Assembly (NCBI GenBank): GCA_016711485.1
Contig: JADJSX010000023.1
Coordinates: 1,505,001 to 1,569,000, forward strand
Direction of reading: 5' to 3'
DNA length: 64,000 bases
DNA from: Leptospiraceae bacterium
GTDB lineage: Bacteria > Spirochaetota > Leptospiria > Leptospirales > Leptospiraceae
Position numbers and translations under genes: made by a program. Below the pieces are notes generated by a model. That model searched no databases, was not told where the DNA came from, and worked only from the letters and a program-made list of their open reading frames with translations. How positions within the stretch are numbered: the stretch's first letter is position 1; every line of letters starts with the position of its first letter. Below, piece by piece: positions 1 to 8,682 of the stretch.

Positions 1-450
1 AATGATGCGCATAATATGAAGTATCTATCTGAAATGCAAACCAAAAAGGCAGAAAGACTTGCTCGAATTAAAGAACAAGCATTGTATGAATCAGTTGTGG
101 AAACTCTAGATTTATTTTATCTCAGCATGAAAAAAATACCTTCTGTAACGGATATTCGTAATTATTTTCCAGAGTATGAAGCCTTTTCTAACATAATAAA
201 TATAAGAAATTTTAGAATAATCAATCTTCCGCTGAAGAACTCTGAAGAGACTGAAGTATTGCTTTATCCAGATAACGAAGATTGGTTAGAAAAAAAAGCT
301 ATATTAGTAAAAACATTAGATGCAATTATTAATGAAAGAAATCCTCACTTAGTTGTGGCTAATGCTGATAAAACTAAAATAGAAAAAGCACAAAAACTTC
401 TAAATATTATTGATAATAATAGTGCACCCAAATTAAAAGCTGCTAGTTAA
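1..450 (+). CDS. hypothetical protein, probably 5'-truncated by the window edge
   Basis: I do not recognise the family. The frame is open from base 1. The first in-frame ATG is at 16 and has no Shine-Dalgarno sequence in front of it, so the real start is probably outside the window. The visible part is about 145 residues, charged and mostly helical in character, with no signal peptide or membrane segment. It ends in a Lys/Ala-rich tail. The last 8 bases overlap the end of the convergent DinB-like gene. Being real coding sequence is likely from length and composition; the function is unknown. Confidence 0.6.
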   Translation, partial: NDAHNMKYLSEMQTKKAERLARIKEQALYESVVETLDLFYLSMKKIPSVTDIRNYFPEYEAFSNIINIRNFRIINLPLKNSEETEVLLYPDNEDWLEKKAILVKTLDAIINERNPHLVVANADKTKIEKAQKLLNIIDNNSAPKLKAAS

Positions 451-1024
451 GTCTTATTTCTAATTTTTCAGTGTGATGGAATAAGTGAAATAGGGAAAAT
501 AAAATCATTTCTCTGACAGTAATATTTCCCAAAATTGGATGAGGCAAATTGTAATTATCCAAATCTTGATCTTTCCATTGGGCGATTTGTTTTTTATATT
601 TTGCAAATAGTGTAATAAAATCATAGATCATTTTCTTTTGTAATTCGGGATCGACTTTTAAATTGTTTCCAATAGGAGTAAATACACCGGCTCCGCGACC
701 TGAATTCAGTTTTTCAAGATATGCTTTTTGGACTTGAATCATGGACATGGACTTTTTTTTTCTTAATCCAAAAAGATATAAAGTAAATTTAGGAAAAATT
801 AGTCCAAGGTAAATAGGTTGAGTTGACTTAATCAAATGACGTAAATTTTTTTCTGGTGACCAGCCTCCATCATTCGGCAATTCAAAAAAAATCTCAGGAG
901 AAATATTCTCGTAAAATTCTGTCAACGATGCAACAATTTTGTCTAAGTTTTCTAATATATCTTCTCTTGTAAAAATCGATTGTATATCAAGTGAATGCAT
1001 TTTTAATTTCATAAATTTTGTCAT
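443..1024 (-). CDS. DinB-like four-helix protein
   Basis: A 193-residue protein resembling the DinB/YfiT-like superfamily of metal-binding four-helix bundles. The central GGWSPEKNLRHLIKS segment and the C-terminal helix with HLFHHTEKLEIR carry the His residues expected to bind a divalent metal. Members act as thiol-dependent S-transferases or have unknown small-molecule roles; the substrate here cannot be told. There is no signal peptide, so it should be cytosolic. It is transcribed away from the wHTH regulator at 1317, and the 270-bp divergent gap holds a perfect inverted repeat. The length matches the family. The superfamily call is fairly safe. Confidence 0.65.
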   Translation of the reverse strand: MTKFMKLKMHSLDIQSIFTREDILENLDKIVASLTEFYENISPEIFFELPNDGGWSPEKNLRHLIKSTQPIYLGLIFPKFTLYLFGLRKKKSMSMIQVQKAYLEKLNSGRGAGVFTPIGNNLKVDPELQKKMIYDFITLFAKYKKQIAQWKDQDLDNYNLPHPILGNITVREMILFSLFHLFHHTEKLEIRLN

Positions 1025-1147
1025 TCCTATTCTATTTTAATCAATCTATGATCGATTGCAAAAATTTTGAAAGTAGAAAATTCACAGTTCATTCAAAACT
1101 AGAAATTTCGTATAGTAAAATTTTAATTTTAAGTTTATTTACCCTGT

Positions 1148-1183
1148 CACCTCACTTTACGATTTTCTGTATAAAGTGAGGTG
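1148..1183. repeat. 12-bp perfect inverted repeat in divergent intergenic region
   Basis: CACCTCACTTTA (1148-1159) is perfectly mirrored by TAAAGTGAGGTG (1172-1183) around a 12-base spacer. It lies between the divergently transcribed DinB-like and wHTH genes and is not followed by a T-run. An operator is as plausible as a terminator. Confidence 0.5.
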
Positions 1184-1269
1184 TTAAATCAAAAAATCGA
1201 ATTTTGTGTATTTTGAAATAAATTTATAAGGCACAATACTAGAATAATTATTCAGGAATTAAATTACAG

Positions 1270-1297
1270 TTGACATTATTTAGCTTATTGTTATAGT
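1270..1297 (+). promoter_or_regulatory. sigma-70-type promoter of the wHTH gene
   Basis: TTGACA (1270-1275), a 16-base spacer, then TATAGT (1292-1297): close to consensus in both hexamers. Transcription should begin near 1304. This rules out the ATG at 1299 as start and favours 1317. Confidence 0.7.
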
Positions 1298-1316
1298 AAT
1301 GTTTAGGGAAATTATT

Positions 1317-1631
1317 ATGGCAATGAAAAAGGCGAAGATTATTGATAAAGTAAATTCTACGAAACTAGACTGGACATTTTTAAGTAACCATTCTCATATT
1401 TTAATTTGTTTATATCGGGATCCTACTGTGCGTTTGCGTGATTTGGCACTCAATGTTGGTATTACTGAACGGGCGGTAATGAATATAATTGAAGACCTTG
1501 AATCTGTAGGCATACTCGATAGATTAAAAGAGGGAAGACGAAATAAATATAAAATCCATGAATCCATCCCATTACGCCATCCATTAGAAGCACATAAAAA
1601 AATAGGCGATTTATTGAAGTTATTAAAATAA
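1317..1631 (+). CDS. winged helix-turn-helix transcriptional regulator
   Basis: A small (104-residue) DNA-binding protein with one wHTH domain of MarR/ArsR-like type. The order is a helix with SHILICLYRDP, then RLRDLALNVGITERAVMNIIEDLES as the helix-turn-helix, then a wing with RLKEGRRNKYKI. A short C-terminal helix (HPLEAHKKIGDLLKLL) probably makes the dimer. No ligand domain is present. The ATG at 1317 has AGGGAA six bases upstream and fits the promoter just ahead; the ATG at 1299 is too close to the -10 box, and 1323 is a further option. The target is unknown; the inverted repeat at 1148-1183 is a candidate. Confidence 0.75.
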   Translation: MAMKKAKIIDKVNSTKLDWTFLSNHSHILICLYRDPTVRLRDLALNVGITERAVMNIIEDLESVGILDRLKEGRRNKYKIHESIPLRHPLEAHKKIGDLLKLLK

Positions 1632-1742
1632 ATTCCCTATTCTACATGGCAGTAAATTATATATAAACCATTCCTTGTATCTTTTATATTGTAGGGATAA
1701 TCATCAAATTCAAATATTCCCAAATTTAAAATATAAATAACT

Positions 1743-1905
1743 TATGTTACGCAAAATTGGAAATTTACGAAAATGAAACCTAATTTAAGAATATTAGAAA
1801 ATGGTAATGAATTAATAAATTCAATAGCCTGCGGCAGCAAGCCCACCGCTAGGTGCAACCGTCAAGTGGACACTGGACTCACCTTGCGTAAGGTGAGTAA
1901 ATAAG
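1743..1905 (+). repeat. dispersed repeat, short copy, with a 43-codon open frame
   Basis: It shares its head (ATGTTACGCAAAAT and the following bases to about 1835) and its tail (TCACCTTGCRTAAGGTGA) with the longer unit at 2138-2415, but lacks the middle. Both copies keep an open frame: 1773-1904 here and 2167-2412 in the long copy. Both begin MKxNL, contain NELIxSIACG and end GLTLxKV. The codon differences are mostly amino-acid-changing, which argues against a conserved protein and for a mobile or dispersed DNA repeat. Confidence 0.6.
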
Positions 1906-2137
1906 CAAAATTTAATTTCGGAATAGTAAGTATTTTTAGTTTGGATTTACGGGATTTTGCATCCCGAAGTTCAAATTAATTTATACAAAATAAATTTACA
2001 CAAGTAAGGAGTTTTGGAATTCCTTACCTAGAAATATACAATATTATACCAATTGCCAAAATAAATTTCATATTCGTAAATCGAAAATGCTCCATTTTCT
2101 AACAAACTCTATTTCTAAAAATCCAATTGAGTAACCG

Positions 2138-2415
2138 ATGTTACGCAAAATAGGAAAATTACGAAAATGAAATATAATTTAAAATTATTGGAAAATACTA
2201 ATGAATTAATAGAATCAATAGCCTGCGGCATAGCTCGGCTGAAGGAGAGCGAACAAGCGATGGGAGGAAAGCCCACCATTATGTTTCGGCCTATTGTTGT
2301 GAAAGCAACAATGGGCTTGAGCGATAGCGAAAGAGATGGAGGGAGAAACATTGAGTTCGGGTGCCACCATCAAGTCCAGGCTGGGCTCACCTTGCATAAG
2401 GTGATTGATTAATTT
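2138..2415 (+). repeat. dispersed repeat, long copy
   Basis: Long version of the unit at 1743-1905, with about 110 extra bases in the middle. The middle contains CATTATGTTTCGGCC (from 2277) and GAGGGAGAAACATTGAGTTCG (2337-2357). Reverse-complement near-copies of both occur side by side at 57321-57362, so this is a family with at least three members in the window. An 81-codon open frame (2167-2412) runs through it; I regard it as incidental. Confidence 0.65.
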
Positions 2416-2544
2416 CTTTTTGCTTTTGGTATATAAGAAAGAAATAAGTATATTTTTACATGAATTATGATTCATGTATATTAATACTTGAAATAATATC
2501 TATGTATATAAATTGTGTAAAAAACCTTGTTCGAGGAGTTTGAA

Positions 2545-2673
2545 ATGACAAAAGTCTTATTTTTAGATAGATTAAGTGGTTTTAGTTTTGAAATCAAAAT
2601 AAAAACTGCAAAATGTTTTTCAATAGAAGTAAATGAATTTTATAGAAATAAAATTTTAGAGGTGAAAGAATAA
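2545..2673 (+). CDS. 42-residue small protein, translationally coupled to sbtA
   Basis: A short frame from ATG 2545 to TAA 2671-2673, preceded by GAGGAG six bases upstream, which is the best ribosome-binding site in the area. Its stop overlaps the sbtA start (TAATG), the classic arrangement for translational coupling. The peptide is basic, not membrane-like, begins MTKVLFLDRLSG and has a single Cys. I do not recognise it. It could be a real small regulator of the transporter or a leader peptide that sets sbtA translation. Function is inference only. Confidence 0.5.
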   Translation: MTKVLFLDRLSGFSFEIKIKTAKCFSIEVNEFYRNKILEVKE

Positions 2674-3653
2674 TGGATATTATTGATTCGGTACTTGCTA
2701 AATTATTATCTCCTATGGTGTTAGCATTCGCACTTGGGATTTTTGCCACATTAATTAAGAGTGATTTAAAGTTTCCAGAAGGTCTATATGTCGGGTTAAC
2801 GATTTATTTACTGTTTGCAATTGGTTTGAAGGGAGGCGTAAAACTTTCGACTACTTCTATGGCTGAATTTTATAAACCAGCCTTCGGCGCGATATTAATG
2901 TGTAGTTTAATACCTATTTGGTCCTATTTTATTTTGAAAAAATTTGGAAAATTTAGCGTAACCAATGCAGCAGCCATTGCGGCTCACTATGGTTCTGTTT
3001 CTGCAGTTACATTTAGTGAAAGTTTGTCATATATGGAGGTAATGAATGTTAGCTTCGAGGGATTTATGCCTACAATGTTAGCAATCATGGAAGTGCCAGC
3101 TATTTTAGTAGCAATTTTCATAGCTAGGACACAAAATCAAGATGAAATAAAATCATCGTGGAAAAAATTATTTCATGAATTGTTTGCAGGAAAAGGAACT
3201 ATTCTTTTGATCGGTGGTCTTGTAATTGGATTTTTAACAGGTAAAAAAGGTTTCGAACAAGTAGCCCCTCTTTTTGAAACTCCATTCAAAGGAGTTCTTG
3301 CACTTTTTCTTTTGGAGGTTGGGTTGGTTACGGGAAGAAGGTTTGGCGATTTATTCAAAGCAGGCCCGTTTTTAATTTGTTTTGGTTTGATAATGCCTAT
3401 AATCCATGCTTGTATTGGCATATTCCTCGGAAAAACTTTTGGATTATCGCTTGGTGGATCTACTATTTTCGGTGTACTTTGTGCAAGTGCTTCTTATATT
3501 GCCGCACCTGCTGCTATTCGAATTGCGCTGCCAGAAGCAAGCCCGACTTATTATTTAACGGCAGCGTTAGCTATAACATTTCCGTTTAATATAGTATTTG
3601 GATTACCATTGTATTTGAATATAGCAAAATTAATGTTTGGAGTAAATTCATGA
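2673..3653 (+). CDS. sbtA: sodium-dependent bicarbonate transporter SbtA family
   Basis: A 326-residue polytopic membrane protein of the SbtA (DUF897) family, which imports bicarbonate with sodium in cyanobacteria and many other bacteria. Family features include the start FALGIFATLIKSDLKFPEGLY, the IGLKGGVKL loop, AAHYGSVSAVTF, and the second-half repeat LFLLEVGLVTGRRF with ASYIAAPAAIRIALPEASPTYYL. About ten hydrophobic segments are visible, and the length is typical. It overlaps the downstream PII-like gene by 4 bases (ATGA), as expected for an sbtA-sbtB operon. In a spirochaete it more likely supplies bicarbonate for carboxylases than for carbon fixation (inference). Confidence 0.85.
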   Translation: MDIIDSVLAKLLSPMVLAFALGIFATLIKSDLKFPEGLYVGLTIYLLFAIGLKGGVKLSTTSMAEFYKPAFGAILMCSLIPIWSYFILKKFGKFSVTNAAAIAAHYGSVSAVTFSESLSYMEVMNVSFEGFMPTMLAIMEVPAILVAIFIARTQNQDEIKSSWKKLFHELFAGKGTILLIGGLVIGFLTGKKGFEQVAPLFETPFKGVLALFLLEVGLVTGRRFGDLFKAGPFLICFGLIMPIIHACIGIFLGKTFGLSLGGSTIFGVLCASASYIAAPAAIRIALPEASPTYYLTAALAITFPFNIVFGLPLYLNIAKLMFGVNS

Positions 3654-3952
3654 ATCTTTATCCTATTCAGCTAATAACAATTATCTCCTTGGACGTTCTA
3701 GAAGAGAAAATAATATCAGGAATTAAATCTCTCGGAGTAAAAGGATATACAGTAAGTGAGGCTCACGGAGAAGGGCTTAGTATGCGTCGTGACGATAATT
3801 GGGAAGGTCGAAACATTCGTATTGAAATCCTTGCAAGTGTAGAACTAACGGAAAAAATTTTCGAACTTCTCCAGAAAGATTATTTTCCAAAATATAAAAT
3901 GATCGCATTTAGTCATGAAGTGAAAGTTCTTAGAAAAGAAAAATTTATTTAA
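3650..3952 (+). CDS. sbtB: PII-like protein SbtB, regulator of SbtA
   Basis: A 100-residue ferredoxin-like-fold protein of the PII superfamily. The GVKGYTVSEAHGEG segment and the RRDDNWEGRNIRIEI stretch correspond to the SbtB B-loop and T-loop region. Known SbtB proteins are trimers that bind adenine nucleotides including cAMP and bind SbtA to gate transport. No C-terminal CGPEGC-type redox loop is visible. The ATGA overlap with sbtA argues for a shared complex. Given four nucleotide cyclases elsewhere in the window, cAMP input to this pair is an attractive but untested idea. Confidence 0.8.
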   Translation: MNLYPIQLITIISLDVLEEKIISGIKSLGVKGYTVSEAHGEGLSMRRDDNWEGRNIRIEILASVELTEKIFELLQKDYFPKYKMIAFSHEVKVLRKEKFI

Positions 3953-3963
3953 ATAGAACATAT

Positions 3964-3997
3964 AATTATCCAATAGATTATTATTTATTGGATAATT
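3964..3997 (+). terminator. hairpin downstream of sbtB, possible terminator
   Basis: AATTATCCAATA (3964-3975) pairs perfectly with TATTGGATAATT (3986-3997) around a 10-base loop, 11 bases after the sbtB stop. The stem is AT-rich and there is no strong T-run after it, so termination efficiency is uncertain. Confidence 0.45.
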
Positions 3998-4146
3998 AAT
4001 GCAATAGGTTTTGATATAGTTTTCTGTTAGTGAGATTTCCTTTTTATCATACAATTTCGGAAACCCTTTAGATAATTAATATATAACAGTGAAAACTATA
4101 ACTAAATAAAAATAATGAGTGACTGAATAAGTATAAGGGGAACTTT

Positions 4147-6219
4147 GTGAGTATGAATTCCCAGAGCAAACCCAATCGTCTTATAAATGAAAAAAGTCCC
4201 TACCTTTTACAACATGCTTATAATCCAGTAGATTGGTATCCATGGGGTGAGGAACCTTTCTTAAAAGCTCAAAAAGAAGATAAAATTGTATTACTTTCTA
4301 TTGGCTATGCAACTTGTCATTGGTGCCATGTCATGGAGCGGGAATCTTTTGAAGATGATAATACAGCTGCTATTTTAAACCGCGATTTTGTATGTATTAA
4401 AGTTGATAGAGAAGAAAGACCGGATATAGATAAAATTTATATGGACGCACTTCATGCGATGGATCAACAAGGTGGTTGGCCTTTAAATTTATTTTTAACA
4501 CCTAATAAAAAGCCAGTAGCAGGCGGAACTTATTTCCCTCCAGTCGCAAAATACGGTAGAAAAAGTTTTATAGAAGTATTGGGCATATTAAAAGATGTCT
4601 GGAATACTAGGAAACAAGAACTAATCGAATCTTCGGAAGCTATCGCTGCTCATCTACAAAAAGAAGATTTTTCGGCTAACAAAGATTTAACTCTTCCGTC
4701 TGATTCTGCATTTACAAATGCATTTCAAATGTATGCACGATTTTTCGATGAAACATTTTATGGATTTAAGACAAATATGGTCAACAAGTTTCCTCCAAGT
4801 ATGGGACTTTCTTTTTTACTATTTTATAGTAAAATTTTTAAAGAACAGAAAGCATTATTTATGGCAGAAAAAACACTTCTTGCTATGAAAAAAGGTGGTA
4901 TCTATGATCAAATTGGAGGCGGAATTAGTCGATATGCGACAGACCAAAAATGGCTTGTTCCTCATTTTGAAAAAATGCTTTATGATAATTCTCTTTTTAT
5001 ACAAAGTCTAACTGAATGTTATTTAGTGACTCGAAATTTATTTTATAAAGAATCTGTTTACGATATTGTAAATTATATACGTAGAGATATGACTTTAGAA
5101 GAGGGTGGCATTGCTTGTGCTGAAGATGCTGACAGTGAAGGAGAAGAAGGAAAATTTTATATCTGGAGTCTCGAAGAGTTTCGCTCTATTTGCCTTGAAG
5201 ATTCAGAAATATTAGAAAAATTTTGGGATATTAGTGAAGAAGGAAATTTTGAAGGACACAATATATTAAATGAAGTGTTTGAACGAAATTTTGAGAAAGA
5301 AAATAATCTAAATCCAAAAGAATTTAAACTCCTTCTGGAAAAAAATAAGAAAAAATTATTAGAATACAGATCTAAAAGGATTCGGCCACTTCGGGATGAC
5401 AAAGTTCTAACCTCTTGGAATTGTCTCTATATGAAATCACTTGTAAGTGCTTCCATTGCATTTCAGGAAAAATCTTTCACAGATGATGCAATTCGAATTT
5501 ATGAATTCATTCAAAATAAATTATTCAATGAAAATGGTAGACTTCTACGTAGATACAGAAATGGAGAAGCTCGATTTTTTGCATATCTAACTGATTACGC
5601 AGAATTTGCATTAGCCTCAATATATTTATACAGAGTTACATATGATGTAAAATACATTCAAATAGCAAAAAATATTACGGAAGAAACGATTCGTTTGTTC
5701 CTTTCAACAAGTGGAGTTTTTTATGATACTGGGAGTGATGGGGAAGAATTAATTCGAAGGTCAATTGATGGATATGATGGAGTTGAACCTTCAGGGAATA
5801 GTTCTATGGCTCATGTATTAAATTTTCTATCCTCTTTAGGAATCGAAACAACTAGGTATGAAGAGATTGCAAATTCTATATTTAGATTTTTTTCCGAAGA
5901 ATTAAGCTCACGTGCGATTAGTTATCCTTCTATGCTTTCTGCCTATTTGTATAAAACAAGTAGTCCTAAACAAATTGTAGTGTTGGCAGATAGCGATAAT
6001 AGTGATAAAAAAGAAGTTTTAAAGTATTTGGAAACGAATTATTTGCCTGATACTATACTTGTTTCAGTAAACAAAGATCAATTACTGGAAAGCGAAGAAA
6101 TTCTACCTATACTAAAAGGAAAAAAATCAGATAAACCTATTGCCATATTTATTTGTAAAAATCAAACCTGCGACTTACCAATATATACCGTTGAAGAACT
6201 AAAACAAACAATAAAATGA
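4147..6219 (+). CDS. YyaL/spermatogenesis-associated-20-like protein, thioredoxin domain plus (alpha/alpha)6 barrel
   Basis: A 690-residue cytosolic protein of the DUF255/YyaL family. The N-terminal 160 residues form a thioredoxin-like domain opening with NRLINEKSPYLLQHAYNPVDWYPWG and carrying the CHWCH motif (Cys57 and Cys60). The DREERPDID and GGWPLNLFLTP blocks are hallmark sequences. The rest resembles a six-hairpin glycosidase/epimerase barrel (GGIYDQIGGGISRYATD, VPHFEKMLYDN, CAEDADSEGEEGKFYIW, VLTSWN). The biochemical role of the family is not settled. The GTG at 4147 has AGGGG six bases upstream and is a better start than the ATG at 4153. A HIT gene follows 10 bases later, probably in one transcript. 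Confidence 0.85.
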   Translation: MSMNSQSKPNRLINEKSPYLLQHAYNPVDWYPWGEEPFLKAQKEDKIVLLSIGYATCHWCHVMERESFEDDNTAAILNRDFVCIKVDREERPDIDKIYMDALHAMDQQGGWPLNLFLTPNKKPVAGGTYFPPVAKYGRKSFIEVLGILKDVWNTRKQELIESSEAIAAHLQKEDFSANKDLTLPSDSAFTNAFQMYARFFDETFYGFKTNMVNKFPPSMGLSFLLFYSKIFKEQKALFMAEKTLLAMKKGGIYDQIGGGISRYATDQKWLVPHFEKMLYDNSLFIQSLTECYLVTRNLFYKESVYDIVNYIRRDMTLEEGGIACAEDADSEGEEGKFYIWSLEEFRSICLEDSEILEKFWDISEEGNFEGHNILNEVFERNFEKENNLNPKEFKLLLEKNKKKLLEYRSKRIRPLRDDKVLTSWNCLYMKSLVSASIAFQEKSFTDDAIRIYEFIQNKLFNENGRLLRRYRNGEARFFAYLTDYAEFALASIYLYRVTYDVKYIQIAKNITEETIRLFLSTSGVFYDTGSDGEELIRRSIDGYDGVEPSGNSSMAHVLNFLSSLGIETTRYEEIANSIFRFFSEELSSRAISYPSMLSAYLYKTSSPKQIVVLADSDNSDKKEVLKYLETNYLPDTILVSVNKDQLLESEEILPILKGKKSDKPIAIFICKNQTCDLPIYTVEELKQTIK

Positions 6220-6229
6220 AGGAGATTTT

Positions 6230-6640
6230 ATGAGTTGTAAAATTTGCGATATACATATTAAACCGATTCCGATGATTATTGGGGAAACTTTTCATTGGGT
6301 TGTCCGACATTCAGAATTTTCAAAGAATGCACCAGGATATTTGTACATTGAACCAAGGCGACATGTTGAGGTTTACAATGATTTGATTCATGGTGAATTT
6401 ATGCAATTGGGAGAATGTATGAAGCTCGCTACGGAATGGATTTATAAAAACTTTAAACCTCTTAAACTATATACAATTACAATTTCTGAAGCTGTTCCTC
6501 ATTTACATTTTCATATTGTTCCTCGTTTTGAAGATTCGCCAAAAGGAATAGAATTTTTACAAATAGCATTATCTGGTAATTTACCTTCTAATTCCAAAAC
6601 GCAATTAGAGTTGGATAGAGTCGCCAGTCTGTTTGACTGA
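6230..6640 (+). CDS. HIT family nucleotide-binding protein
   Basis: A 136-residue histidine-triad protein, probably a nucleotide hydrolase or transferase acting on NMP-linked substrates. The signature VPHLHFHIVPR is near residues 91-101. An N-terminal CxxC pair (SCKICD) is reminiscent of the zinc site in some HIT proteins. GGAG is placed seven bases before the ATG. It lies 10 bases after the YyaL-like gene, so the two are probably co-transcribed. The substrate cannot be decided from sequence. Confidence 0.8.
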   Translation: MSCKICDIHIKPIPMIIGETFHWVVRHSEFSKNAPGYLYIEPRRHVEVYNDLIHGEFMQLGECMKLATEWIYKNFKPLKLYTITISEAVPHLHFHIVPRFEDSPKGIEFLQIALSGNLPSNSKTQLELDRVASLFD

Positions 6641-6675
6641 ATTTAAAATAATTGTCATTTCATTTTAAGAATTAA

Positions 6676-8682
6676 ATGAGACAATATTCTATAATATTTC
6701 TAATAGTTTTTCTATTTTCATTTTTGGCATTAAAAGCAGATGACAATTTAATAAACGGATATATTGAAGTTTCAGATATAGATCATGTATATCTACTTAC
6801 AGGAGATTGGAAATTTTATTCTGGAAAAAATCCAAATGCTTATAAACGGGAATTTGATGATTCTAAATGGGAATTATTTCCATTACCCTCAATTTGGTTA
6901 TATAAAAATGTCTCAAATATAAAAAATGGATGGTACAGGCTTCATATAAGAATTTCAAATGACCTAAAGGGAGAAACTCTAGGATTAATAACTCCAAATA
7001 TCCAAGAAGCTCACCGTGCCTATTTTAATGGGGTTTTGATTGGAAAGTCAGGAGAAATTGATAAAAATGGCAACATTAGAAAAGAAAGTGCAAAATCTGA
7101 TTTATATTCTATTTCACCTGATTTAGTTTTGTATGATAAGGATAATATTTTAGCATTCGAAGTTGCAAATTATCGAGGAGGATTTGGCGGAATTTATAAT
7201 ATTCCGTATTTTGGATCATGGGAATTAATTAAAAAAAAGTTTTATAAAAATCTAATGTGGATTTCGAGTCTTTGTTTTTTACTCTTTATTTTGGGATTTT
7301 ATCATTTAATTTTATTTTGGGGTCAAAGAAAAGAAAAAATATTTTTCTATTATAGTGCATTGAGTTTTTCCTTTTCTTTCTTTATTCTAGTTAATTATAA
7401 AATTAATCTTTGGTTAATGGATAGTTTTGTTTGGGAATACATTCTGTTTACCTTAAGTACGGGATTAATCGGTGTTTTGCTCTATTTATTGGCATTAACT
7501 TTATTTGATGAGCCAATCAATAAAGTAGAAAAAATACTGATAAGAATGTATTTTTTCTTCATACTAATTCATATATCCTGTATATTTCATAGAGACTGGT
7601 TAGTGTTTCGTAATCTATATTTAATGCGAATTAATATTCTATTTACAACATTATTTGCAATCCGGGCATTTATTATTATCCTCAAATCAGTATTTGCCAA
7701 AAAACAATCTGCTAGAATTACACTGTTTGGTTATTTTATTGCAAGTCCATTTTTAGTTATAGATTTACTTCGAATATTTAGTTTAATTAAAGTGTATTCT
7801 TGGTTTATTTCCGAAGGTAGTGTCATAATAATGATAACTTATGCTTATGCGATTGCTTTAAAAAATGCCAAAACGCATGAAAAATTAATTCAATTACAAA
7901 CGAGTTATAAAGAGGAACTACAAAATCAAGTCATTCAAAAAACAAGCGATTTATCCAAAGCTAACGAAGCTCTAGCAGAAGTTAATGAATTAAAAAATAG
8001 AATATTCTCTATAATCTCTCATGATCTGCGGAGTCCTCTCGATACGTTAAATGAAATTATTTTTCTATTTCAAAATAAAAGATACACGAAAGAAAAATTT
8101 AAAAAATATCTTGATGATATTTCGGTAAATTTAAAACGAAATCGATTTTTTTTAGGAAATCTCTTAAATTGGTCTTATGCACAGTTAGAGGAGCAGAAAA
8201 ACTTACCGCAAGAAAATCTGGAAGTCCGAAGAATATTGGAAGAAATACTCGAATTTTTACAACCGAATACAAATAAAAAATTAATTCAGTTACGACGAAA
8301 AAATTTTGCAAAAAATTTTGTATTAGGAAATGAAAACGCATTGAGAATTGTTTTCGGAAATATATTGTCAAATGCAATTAAATTTACCAATCCTTACGGA
8401 ATTATTTATATATCGATGGCTAGCTCTCAGGATTATTGTGTTGTTAGTATTGCGGATAACGGTATAGGAATTGAACCTGAAAGAATGAAATTAATTTTAT
8501 CAAGAAAAGAATTGGTCTCCGAGCCAGGAACAAATAATGAATTGGGAACCGGGATAGGATTAAAAATCTGTCTGGAATTTTTATATAAACTAAATGGAAA
8601 ATTGGAAATCGATAGTGTAGTTAATAGAGGCTCTACATTTCGAATCTATTTACCAAAATCAAAGGAAATCATTGAATCTTAA
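6676..8682 (+). CDS. 7TM sensor histidine kinase with extracytoplasmic sugar-binding-like domain
   Basis: A 668-residue membrane histidine kinase. A signal peptide (residues 1-21) is followed by an extracytoplasmic beta-sandwich resembling the N-terminal domain of family 2 glycosidases (LTGDWKFY, WELFPLPSIW, GWYRLHIRI, residues about 35-185). Seven hydrophobic segments then span about 190-405 (7TMR-DISM type). Next come a coiled coil, a dimerisation helix with phospho-acceptor His449 in SIISHDLRSP, and a HATPase domain (NILSNAIKF, DNGIGIEP, GTGIGLKI). It probably reports a carbohydrate or envelope ligand to the response regulator at 10665. The downstream paralogue overlaps its end by 11 bases. 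Confidence 0.85.
   Translation: MRQYSIIFLIVFLFSFLALKADDNLINGYIEVSDIDHVYLLTGDWKFYSGKNPNAYKREFDDSKWELFPLPSIWLYKNVSNIKNGWYRLHIRISNDLKGETLGLITPNIQEAHRAYFNGVLIGKSGEIDKNGNIRKESAKSDLYSISPDLVLYDKDNILAFEVANYRGGFGGIYNIPYFGSWELIKKKFYKNLMWISSLCFLLFILGFYHLILFWGQRKEKIFFYYSALSFSFSFFILVNYKINLWLMDSFVWEYILFTLSTGLIGVLLYLLALTLFDEPINKVEKILIRMYFFFILIHISCIFHRDWLVFRNLYLMRINILFTTLFAIRAFIIILKSVFAKKQSARITLFGYFIASPFLVIDLLRIFSLIKVYSWFISEGSVIIMITYAYAIALKNAKTHEKLIQLQTSYKEELQNQVIQKTSDLSKANEALAEVNELKNRIFSIISHDLRSPLDTLNEIIFLFQNKRYTKEKFKKYLDDISVNLKRNRFFLGNLLNWSYAQLEEQKNLPQENLEVRRILEEILEFLQPNTNKKLIQLRRKNFAKNFVLGNENALRIVFGNILSNAIKFTNPYGIIYISMASSQDYCVVSIADNGIGIEPERMKLILSRKELVSEPGTNNELGTGIGLKICLEFLYKLNGKLEIDSVVNRGSTFRIYLPKSKEIIES

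Larger units (their letters stand above)
1632..2544. other. repeat-rich intergenic region upstream of the sbt genes
   Basis: About 0.9 kb without a convincing conserved gene. It holds two related repeat units (1743-1905 and 2138-2415, listed separately). Between them are small hairpin-forming sequences such as GTAAGGA..TCCTTAC near 2003-2026. The rest is AT-rich. No tRNA or riboswitch core was recognised. Confidence 0.5.

Noticed and set aside
2167..2412. 81-codon open frame as a gene
   Set aside because: It lies entirely inside a dispersed repeat whose other copies differ mainly by amino-acid-changing substitutions and indels. No good RBS.
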